From the NCBI GenBank assembly GCA_037903475.1, contig JBAJFG010000240.1, positions 1,364,001 through 1,428,000 on the forward strand: a DNA stretch of 64,000 nucleotides, given 5' to 3'. Every line of letters begins with the position of its first letter. Position 1 is the first letter of the stretch. The DNA comes from Ancylostoma caninum (Eukaryota; Nematoda; Chromadorea; Rhabditida; Ancylostomatidae). Both the position numbers and the translations under genes were made by a program. Under the pieces are notes generated by a model. It ran no database searches. It saw only the letters and a list, made by a program, of their open reading frames with translations, and was not told where the DNA came from. Below are positions 1 through 10,400 of the stretch, piece after piece.

Positions 1-31
1 TCGGACAAGGCGGCTTCTTTTCCGAACCTAC

Positions 32-528
32 ACGAACACTAGGCAGTTCATCCTGTGCTGATCTTCTGGTGATGCGCCACCACTCCATGTCGCGATCCTT
101 CTCCATGTCCATTATGTCGCTCCATATCCCTTCAACCATGCGCTGAAAGTGGCTGCTGATCCTAGTTTGGGTCACGTTATGAATATTTTGTTTAGGCAAA
201 TATAGGATGGTCTTAAAGGGCAAGTTTTATGCGATTTCATATTTTTGTCCTGCCCATTCCTGAGCCTCAGTGCAACCTTGCCAGGTGCACTTAGGCGCAT
301 CTTGCGCCATAAAATTAAGCTCAGGAAAACTCATGTAGGAGAGCTGTCCACAGTTCGGGATTCCAAGCAACCTACCGTAGTTTCCAGGAACTGCTCGTTC
401 ATGAGTACATCGACAGCGTTCATCAGCCAGAAGAGGTACGGCACGCCGAACATCAGAGAGGTCATTGCGAATGCGGATAAGGCCAGGCTGATTGAGCCCA
501 GCCGATTGAGGTGGTCCACACTTGTCAT
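32..528 (-). CDS. nematode cuticle collagen, N-terminal part (partial, runs off window)
   Basis: Two exons, 528-376 and 142-32, join in phase 0 (donor ACG|GTAGGT at 375, acceptor TTTCAG at 143). The start ATG at 528-526 follows a TTATTTTAG acceptor at 593. The N-terminus has one hydrophobic segment (about residues 12-35, containing GVPYLFWLMN), then an NEQF stretch, then GIWSDI. This is the order Pro, Glu, Trp of the nematode cuticle collagen N-terminal domain. A basic RITRR motif follows, matching the subtilisin-type processing site of such collagens. A second donor at 31 (CGT|GTAGGT) or read-through leads to an off-window region, where the Gly-X-Y repeats should lie; none are visible here. 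The Cys that usually follows the Glu-Phe position is absent. The family is inferred from the N-terminal pattern only. Confidence 0.6.
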
Positions 529-592
529 TCTTGGACCCCAATATCGGGATGCCGCCAAGAACACTGTAGCCAGTGCTCTGGATATGATGACC

Positions 593-1420
593 CTAAAATA
601 AGCGGGGCATTCGATTTTCCCAAATCGTATAAACAATTTTTGATCACGATTATGGCACTTCGGAAGAGTTTGCCTACCGCTCTTGCCCTGATCGCATCCT
701 ATTTTCGCTACACACTCCCGTTTATTTACTCGCGCCGGGTTCGCAGACCACTTTACCCACTCATTATTCCCACGGGTAGAAGTCGCATCTTCGTCAGCTG
801 ATCGCTGCCAGCTCATTTGGTTTGTTGTGTTCTCCGAATGTGAGTGACGTGCTGAGCTGAGTCTTCAGACGCTTCCCAAGATATGAACAGCTTGCTCAAA
901 ACACCAGCGCCTTAGTGGGCGGGGCTTGGTAATTACTCTGTTTACCCAGGGTTTTGTTAATAGATGCAAAAAAGACAAATCGCATGGTTTTGAACGGCGA
1001 CATTGAAAAATGTCCAAGTTGATTCCGTGGCAACAAAATACTGTGTGGAAGAGGGTACTTCCCTCCTCTTGCCGATTTGTTCGTTACGGAACTCACTCGC
1101 GAGCACAAAATTGCGTCTCTGTACATTAAATAAATTGCACGTTAGCAATCTGCTATGCATCAGTGGATACAAAGCGGAAGTGATGAGTATTTGGCTTTTG
1201 CTCTGTGATATCATTCTAGGAAAGTAGTAGTCGGGAACGAAAGGTGAAAAAAGATGTGAGATCATCATTCAAATCCGCATTTGACGCAGGTTGGACCAGT
1301 ATTTCGGAACGACTAGCATTCATTAGTGAATTCACCGTAGCTATTCGAGCATAATGCACCATAAGAAGAAATACGTGAACAGAGCTATGACGTAGCTAGC
1401 ACTCTAAGGAGAAGAGAAAA
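593..1420. other. intergenic stretch between collagen and receptor genes
   Basis: No convincing exon on either strand. The small ORFs here lack splice or family support. It should hold the collagen promoter (upstream of 528 on the minus strand) and the receptor 3' end. Nothing specific was recognised. Confidence 0.4.
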
Positions 1421-1493
1421 TCATTCATTTTCTAAGTGCAATTTTCTTGGTCCAGGGTTCGAGCAAAATAATATATTCAGAGTTTTTGTAACG
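1421..1493 (-). CDS. candidate terminal exon of the receptor
   Basis: A strong acceptor (TTTTACTTTCAG) at 1494 precedes one base that completes the split codon of exon 8, then 23 sense codons and TGA at 1423-1421. Phase agreement and a stop at plausible total length support it. The 23-residue tail has no recognisable motif, so another C-terminal exon between 1494 and 3204 remains possible. Confidence 0.38.
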
Positions 1494-4400
1494 CTGAAAG
1501 TAAAATGAGCGCGGATTTCCCTACATTTTCGAATTTTCCTATTTTACGAACGTCTCTATGCAACACCACGGCAACAACAGTGTTGCCTTTGTTGGTATGT
1601 CGTTGCGGCTCCGCAACACTTTCGTGAGGAGCAACGACACTCCGGCAACGGCAGCACTTGTCTCTGTGATGATGCTCAGCAATATTCGTCTGCCCTGAGC
1701 ACAGCACTTCTAAGCGTGGACGCATTTCACGTGCTTGAGAGAAAGGAATGAACGGACGGATGTGATCCGCCACGCTTCACTGCACCTTTTATACTTCAAT
1801 ATTGAGGTAAAGTGCGCTCTTCGCTGCTTGCGACCAACGTCTATCCACAAAAAACCTGCTTAATTGAGTCGGCGAAAACAAAAAGAGGTTATCCAGTCGC
1901 TTTCTCTGCTCAATCACCAGCTGTGCAGATTATCAGGGGCATAGGATACAGTGAGTTCGATTAAATTTATGAAGGAGAAGTGGAGTTCCCATCTGACAAT
2001 GAGTTGGAGAACACATAGCCGAAATATTACATTACTCTGTTGTTTTATGCCATTTATACACTCACTTATTATCAAAAACACCTTCTACTTTGTACTTCAT
2101 CAAGCTCTTCGAACGAATTCGAAATTTACTTTCAGAATGAAATACAAATCAAGTTACTCGTTAAGTTTGAAAATAGACCCATAACTGGTACTGGTTACTC
2201 GTTGGCTTGCACGTAATGGCCACCACATTATCCACAGCACTCACATTTAAATTGCCGATTAGCCCACTTTATTCGAGGGCGACATCTGTCGAAATCTTTT
2301 TTCTCCTATGGGGACACATTTCACCCGGAAGTGCACGTACATCTTCTATTATTTTCAACATTACTTCATTTCATCTCACGCGTGTAAGTAACATTATAGA
2401 ATCCATCGGGTACTGGTGCTTGAAAGGATTTCGAGTGTGGGAACTTGGAAAATTCTTTGGTTACACATGTGTTGTTTATAGGTTGGAGAACAACAATCAC
2501 TGTTGATGAGTTTGGTTCCAAAAATTTTCTCATTCTACTTTGCTACCTTCACACACTCTTAGCTAAAAGTGCAGTTATATAACAATGACATGCTTATTAG
2601 CATACACAACAGTACTCATCAATAGTTTACTATGGTGAAAAGAAGGAAATCATGCATGTATTAATTTTGTTACAGCAAATCAACTAAAGTGTGTCATCTT
2701 AGCATGTTTGAGCTTTGAAATGTCGTTGCTACCCATCAGTATGTCGTTGCGCCACGGCACGATGGTGCGGCTCCGCAACAGGCTGTCGCTGCACCAACAA
2801 AATGGTGTGGATCCGCAACAATTTGTTGCTGTACCACAACTGTCTCATTCCACTCACTGCCGCATTCTTTACCTAACTGTCAATATTTGGCAGTTATAAC
2901 CATTCAAAGTGATAAAATCTTTATAGAACATAAGGAACCGTGAACCGTAATCACAAATGAGCCTCAACATTCAAAATAACAATAAATAAGCAACCCGATC
3001 GATAAGTAAACAATCAATAACCAATCATTCAAATTCATAAAGTGCTCTCACAAAATTGCATAATTGTTGGCCGTGTCAGAAATAACTGATTTAGTGGTAA
3101 TGGTATAATCGAGAAGTTTATCCCTTCCCATCGATCGTCGTCCAATCCTGAAGAGAACTCTGCATAGTGGTTCTTTCGAAAGGGTTCCTGAGGTATGAAC
3201 CTACCTTCTCTCTATGGTTCTTCGTGTCCATCGTTCTAGCCAGCGTAGACATGGAGCTTCCATAAAAGCAGATCGGATTTTCCCGTTCATTAGGCAAAAT
3301 AGTGCGAATATAATACACGAAGTCAGCAGAGTGATCATCTCGATGAAATCGCCTGAAGTATGTGCATAGGTCACGATTTAATCATCTAATAGAGCCCACA
3401 TTGAAAATGAAATGGGAGCATTAAGTTCTTTTGAGATCTTCTCATACTCTTCTTTTTTTTACAATATACATAAACAAGCTATTATGTGTTGGCTCGTTGA
3501 ATCCTTTAATGACGAATTTTCCAAACTCTGAGTCACTTTAATCCCTCTTTCTGTCATGAGAACAACTTTAGCATAAACACTGCTAGCTTAGAGGATTCCT
3601 AGAAATAGTTTATCCTTTTTGTGTAATGGAAATGTTTGAAAGCCACGAAAATTGTGCAGCTTATTTTCTCCGTCATGTTGTCACATGAGTTCACTACAAT
3701 AAACTACAGCAAGTTCACACAAAGTCTGGCCTTTAAAGTTCCCTTTAAAATACGCACAGTCCACAAATTTTACAAGTTTCAAAGTGGCTTTGCAGTATTA
3801 ATAACTCACCTAAAATGACAATTAATTGCAGCCCGGTCACCGTATATAGAACAGCAAGTAGTCCCTGTGGAAACTCGACAATTATGAAGATGAACATGAT
3901 GATCTGAAACAGAACGTAATGATCCTTGTGCAGACATGGATATTACCCAACTAACTAATATGTATTTGTTACACAGAATTAGAGTAAGATAGAGCATAAG
4001 TTCCTCGAAGGCTTAACGAAGACCGGAACGAGTCATAAATCCATGTAAAGCCCAATATATTTCCGCTTCAGGCAGTCCCGCGAATGCTCATGTACATAAT
4101 CCTCCAAAAGCGTGTTTTTGTCGTGCTGATTTGTGTGCCCGTATAAACACAGGATTCCCGTGACATTAAGGAGAATCAAGAAATCAAGCGCAAAAAAGTC
4201 ACTCAACAACACTTCCGGAACGTTTACAGGCGTATATTTTGCTCTCCTGTCCCCAATTCTCCCACGAATCTCCAATTTCAGGCGCTCTTCACGTAGAGGA
4301 TTTATGAGATATAGTATCGCAGATTTGGTTAGTATGTATGAGAAAACACTGCGTCACAATCGGTTTAAGTGTTCACATAGTAGCTAATACTTATGAGCGT

Positions 4401-7400
4401 GATGCGTAGTGTATTGGCGGCAGACCAGAACAATCCACAGGCTAAATTTGGATAACTCTCGCAGAATAAGCCAGGCTAGGATTTTGTTGCTCCCCAATAA
4501 ATTGTCTAGGAGCCGATTGTTTTCAGAGCAACAACGCATAGCAAAAGAAATCACGACGTCGTTGCGCCTCAACATTTTGGTGAGGTTCCGACATGATGTC
4601 GTCGCACCCCAACATTTTGTTGAGGACCCAACATAATGTCGTTGCGCCTCAACGTTTTGCTGAGGATTCCCGACAAGATGTCGCTGCACCTCAACATTTT
4701 GTTGAGGACCCAACATAATGCCGTTGCGCCTCAATGTTTTGCTGAGGATCCCCGACAAGATGTCGTTGCATTCCAACATTTTGTTGAGGACCCGACGCTG
4801 GTATCGACTCACGTTGTCGTCCTGCTTTACCTCAAGCTTTTAATTCCTGAGTTTCAAAGCTTTGCTGATAGGCGGATTTTCGTGTAAGTAGTCAAAATTA
4901 GTTTTGCGTCTCTTTTCGAAGTGATTCTTTGGCTAACAAGAGAGCGCACTGAGATGTTAGCTTTCGTTTCAAGATGTTGTTGTTCTACGAGGTTTCGGTG
5001 CGGTGTCGCGACGTTTTGTTGAGGTGCAATGGCGTTCTGTTGCTGTTTCTATGTAGAACTGTGGTGTTTGCAAAATGATACGATCAGGTAATTTCTGAAG
5101 GAATAGGCTAACAACAAGAATTGAACAGATGATGAGAGATGCGAGCTTAATTTATATACCGCGCTGATTGCACATTTGCCTTCTTAGCAAGATTTCCATT
5201 AGAAATATGAAGAAAGAAAAAACTGCAAGGCTACTTTTCAATTTCTAGCTACAGCACCGATTACAAACACATCCACTTTACAGTCATGTTACAGTGAAAT
5301 TTTTGCATGAGAGCTGCCAGAACGATTACATTTCTACCCATAATTAAGAGCAAGAACTTGTTCCAATGGCTTTTAGTAGACATACAACGATCCGTTTATT
5401 TATATTTGGATTTAAAACTCCTTTGAAGTGGCCTCATCCACAAGAAGTTTTAGAATCCCTCTCGCCAAGCGATGTTTTTGATGTAGCGGAGTTGTGCCGT
5501 GAAAATCCGCGTCTGTTTTTCTTGTGTTCATAAATGCAGAGCGGAAAGCGGTGTTTAGAGCGCGCTCGCGTGTTCGTCTGAATCCGCACGTCATGAATGG
5601 AGAAAAGCATAAAATCAACTAGGCATAAGACCTCGATGACCAAGAAAACTTCTAGCTAAAGAGTCAGGAACACAAAGCAGCAATTAAGTAGAGAACGAGA
5701 CTGGATTGGGGAGAAGCTTCATTAGAAAGTCATTCATTCATTCGTTCATTCATTCATTCATTCATTCACTCACTCATTCATTCATTCATTCATTCATTCA
5801 TTCATTCATTCATTCGTTTTCTATCCGTTTCCTTTCTCATTCCCTCATGGAGTTAAATATTGCTGCACCAAAGGCTACAAATCTAATAGTGAATGGTGTA
5901 AACATGGAAAATTGGCCAGAGCTATTACAGTAGCAGCTTGTACCTAATAACGAGCTGGTAGCCATATAAAAATTAGCCTATTTTCTAGGAAATGCCAGAA
6001 CACCTGATAATCATCTTTCTGCATAACATTAAGAAAGTTTTTTTTTTCGAAACATGAAAGCTGAGGCACAGATTATGGCCAATCACAAGGTTGCAAGGTA
6101 AGGTAATATGAAAGATATGAATTTAACGCCTGTTTGATGCAGTATGTATGTCCCACGTAGGCGGCAGTGACCTAATGATGGTCGAATTCGCTAGATATCC
6201 GCCCACTCCTATGTGATCCAGAGAATGAGATGACCAAGGGTTCACGAAATATCTTAAGAAACAATTCTTACTTACCAAAATCATATTTGTGGTTCGATGG
6301 TACTGCTTGTCCCGTTCAACACTGGTGAAACGTGCGCTCATCTTCCGAATACTCTTCAGCTGTTCCAGAATTGCAATTGTCATCAGACACAGGATAATCT
6401 GTAAAGACAGTATGCAATATGTTTCTACCACAGACTCATGATTCAACTAGACTTACAGATGGAATAATCTTGGAACAAAGATTGAATAACCAAAAATTCA
6501 ACGTTCGCAAATATGGAATCGAAGAGAACTGCAGCTCGAATACAGTGGCGTTTTGGAGATGCGGATGTCGTGCCGCGCATTCTTTGTTTTCTTCAACCTG
6601 AATGAGAAGTCCCAACTGAGCTGCTTAAATGGTTCAATCATACGAGTTTGGAGATTCTTAAGATTTTTTTTGTGTGCAAGGAGGTTGCGAAAATAATAAG
6701 ATAGATTTGAAACAAAGCACTGATAATGATGCAAGGAAAGACTAAGAAGCTCACTCACCATAACTACTTCAGATGTGAAATGCAGCGGTATACCGATGAT
6801 GGCTACGCTCACAAAAATTATCGTCAGAGATATTCGACATTTCTAAACTCGAAAATATTGATCGGAGCACAACTTCAAAGCGAGGAGAACCAGATGTAAA
6901 TTCAAATTCCTTTGAGAAAAATTTGAATTGTGAATTAGAAGGAAGACTACATAATACAAGGAGAAACGTGTAGTTTAGCCAATCATATCAATCAATTCTC
7001 TTGCAAAAATTGGCACAGGGCCATCTTTTGTAGACCTCCCTTCTCGACATTATTTGTCTCGCTTTCGCTCTCTCATGCAGCCAGCAAAATTAGTTTTGCC
7101 ACGCTTTTCTTTGCGCTTTCCTGATTAAAGGCAGCGCTTTGACACAGCACCTTCCTGGTCACGTCAACCTACTCCTGTTCCGCGAGGTGTTGCTGCGGCG
7201 CCGCGACGTTCCGCTGCGGTGCCGCGACAAGTTGTTGCGGTGCAACGACATTTCGATGTGTTGCTGCAGCAACATGTAGCGGCGCAACGACATCCCGCCC
7301 TCTGGCTTTCGCCTAATTGGTGAAATTAGTGCAACAGCACATTTTTACTACAAACCCACCATTCGGCAAAAGTGCATTTACGACACGCTAATTCTATTAG

Positions 7401-10400
7401 CGCACATGGTGCACTAATTCCAGGACTGCATGGAAAATTTTTCCTAGTTCTCTGTGAAAGAAAAAAGAACTGTTCTAACAGCTGAAGTGCCAGAAATATG
7501 GGAAAAACTAGAAGGATAAAAAGCGATCAGAAGCACAAAAAGCTGAAGTTCTTGCCTAATGATAGGATAAATCAGAGCAAATTAGACCAAAATTTAATAT
7601 TATACTAAAACATCTCATACGTATGAAGTCCTACAAAAAGAAAACATACTTTATACACATACCTTATATGTGAACCATGGTTGTGAGGAGTTTATGGTTG
7701 CTAGCCTTGCTAACGAATAATATCGTATGATTGAAAGAGCAACCACGTGAAATACCTGAAATTATCCACAAAATCATCCAGTTAACTAATGAATGGATAT
7801 TTCTTCTAAACTTTTTGTGAAAAATCAATCGATACTCACCCCAGCCATGTGGACGAGTACTGAAAGTGTGACCGACACGTGCATTGTCTTAGCCATGTAG
7901 TACGAGAAAAAGAATGGTGAGCACAACTCATCCGACGCCCACTTGAAAAATGTCGAGTAGAGGAAATTGGCGCATAGTGCGAGTTGTGAGCTGAAAATCA
8001 ATTTATTGATTTCCAATGGAAATTTGGCTTCCCTGCAATTTACCCTAGTTCATAAGTATTGACGAGTATGCGAGTGAATATTTTGCCACTGTTGCTTCCC
8101 GAGCAGAGAATGTGCGTCACAGACAGCTCTCAGGTTTGGCTTATCTAAGGCGATCAACTTACGTACGCGATATTGCACGAAGCTTCTAAACGGAGAGTGG
8201 GGAATCCTTATTAGATTTTCAGGAATTACGAATTATTGCGTAACAATCCTTTATCTATATTGACGCGCACTGCCTCGTTTACCCGTAAACAGCTCTTTAG
8301 GAAAAAAAAGGAAAAAGTCCCAACATCACTAAAGGAGAGAAATTAGCTTGAACTCAATTTCACTGTTCGAATGACGCAATATTGAGGGAACAGTTAGAGA
8401 AAATTGTGGAAAAAGCATAGGAGAGATTAAATCGATCGCCGTATCCTAGTTGAGTAGGTTACAGTAACCCGTACCTACGCAATATTGCACGCAACATCTT
8501 CCCATCCACTTTTTATATAAAAACATTGCTCAATGTTGTATCTCACTAGAATTTTCATGAGAATCCTAATGCATCAGGGTATTTTGATATGCAAGAAAAG
8601 AGCATTCCATGCACAATGTATTAAAAGAAGACCGTGATGCGGAAGCCAGAAAAGTGACGCAATTTTGCACAGCACCGTCACTGCACGCATATTTTGTAAC
8701 TTTGAAGCACAGAATCCTGCAGAGCTGTTGAAACTTCAAATCTCAGGCAATTTTGCAGAAAAAAAAAACAAACTATGTGGTAGCTAATCGATTTATCGTT
8801 CTTTGAGTGTGAAATTTTGCCATGAACGATATGGTAGCTTTTTTCCTATGCCCTCGAGCCATACTATAATATATTTTACATGTGCAATCGCTCAATTGTC
8901 CTCCTTGTTACGAGATTAACAGGAACCTCCCTGAATATTTGACCTAATACAGAAGCTTTGCATGCATACATAGATGCGTGCACCACACTTCCGGGAAAAG
9001 CTTATCTGCCCATACGTTATTCTTCGTACATATTTACCTGCCTACGCAACTAAATTATGCAGGGCGTTGGCGGCGGTAAAAAAACCAAAGGGCGAAGGAT
9101 ACCATCTGCATCTCTCCCGACTTCCGTTAGCGTTCTATAACTGAAAGCTAAATTTACGAGAATCCCAGGATTTCTCACAATCCTCAGACCTCTTTAACCC
9201 GTGTTTTCTCCTGGATCCGCGTATTTGGACGACCTTTCAAAAGCCAATCCTTTCTGTCTGGATGAAAATGCGTGTGTGTTCATGTGTATTAGTGGTCCCG
9301 AGGGGCTGCTTAGAAGGAAACAAAACAACGTCAAGATCAATCCAGACCAAAAGAGTAACACAGCGGCATCTTGCTCCACCTAAAAGTTGTTTTCGATGAT
9401 ATGTCCGCAATCGCACACCGATCTGCCATATGAGGTGTCAGAGTAACACGACTTATAAAAGATGGACACAGATTAAGCCTCCTAAGAACCAAAACAAGCA
9501 GGGCATTGTCTGCTTTCGAGGAAACTTCCAGAGCGTTTGAAGGGTGGAGAGGGGTGTACGGAAGAAAAAATACTAGCTGATTGAAAACCTGTTGAATATG
9601 AAACAATTTGAATAAGTTATTAATAAAACCGGAAATGGCTAGTGAAAGAGGAAGAATTTTCTCTATAAGCAGTTGTCATATGAAAACCATCAATTTGTAA
9701 CAGAATACTAATTAAATGCATAGGTAATAATTAGTCGAGAATCATAACTTTGGTTCTGTCTTGAAAATTAATACTAAAGCAAGTGATTTGTAGTGAAAAT
9801 CCAATAAATCACTACATTATACGAGTTTCCAAGTTTTTAAAGGAAATCAAAGTAGAAAATCCTGAGCTACTCCGCATTTTTTACTATGGAATGCTTATGT
9901 AAGGCGGGAGAGATTTGCATTAGTCATATGGTAAGCATCTTCTTTTCTCACATAAGTGACATTCTAGTATATGTATATGTTTTCAGATCTAGCCCGAGAT
10001 TGGATGGGAACTGAGCGACCGGGGTGGTATTTATGGACCAAGTCCCGAGGACCCCGGGGAGAGGACGCACGGACGGACGGACCGGGTCTCGCCACTGGCC
10101 AGGGAGTCCCAACCATGCTCGCTTCTCGTCCCATCCACCTTACCGTGATCCCCCTCACATGTACATCGTTCCGCTATTCAGATAAACACATGCTGATTCA
10201 TGCCTTGCACGCAGTCGTATATGAAGTGTCTATCTATCTGTATAGTTATCTCGAGGCCTCTGAGGCAATGATGATACCGTGTGTCCGAAGAAAGGTGACC
10301 GACACATCGTGGCGGTACACTTTTAAGTGGTAGCAGCGAGTGGTTCTGGCTATCATTGGCCAGTACCATGACTACCAAACTCTCTCTCTCTCTATCCTCT

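Larger units (their letters stand above)
1494..3204. other. receptor intron 8 with two GTTGC-hairpin repeats
   Basis: No supported exon. It contains copies of the short GTTGCGG..CCGCAAC hairpin repeat at about 1562-1665 and 2720-2845; the rest is AT-rich and unremarkable. Confidence 0.5.
3904..6275. other. receptor intron 6 with repeats and one unassigned ORF
   Basis: It holds a 40-42-bp tandem array (4557-4797), another hairpin cluster (about 4965-5045) and an ATTC microsatellite (5730-5815). A minus-strand ORF at 4033-4275 includes a hydrophobic stretch, but its ends lack convincing splice sites and it is not called as an exon. Confidence 0.45.

Noticed and set aside
331..816. Minus-strand ORF first read as an OATP-type transporter segment
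   Set aside because: Joining the next exon (142-32) in phase gave the collagen N-domain pattern with GIWSDI and RITRR, which fits better.
1445..1465. GGGTTCGAG resembling a tRNA T-loop
   Set aside because: No cloverleaf could be drawn around it; no tRNA gene is supported anywhere in the window.
4033..4275. Minus-strand ORF with a hydrophobic stretch in receptor intron 6
   Set aside because: No phase-compatible splice sites link it to exons 6 or 7, and the receptor is complete without it.
4557..4797. CRISPR-like array
   Set aside because: Units are contiguous with no unique spacers, and the genome is eukaryotic.
9964..10333. Opposite-strand ORFs of 64 and 120 codons in each LTR
   Set aside because: They are identical in both LTRs only because the LTRs are identical, and they show no domain or start context that would support a product.
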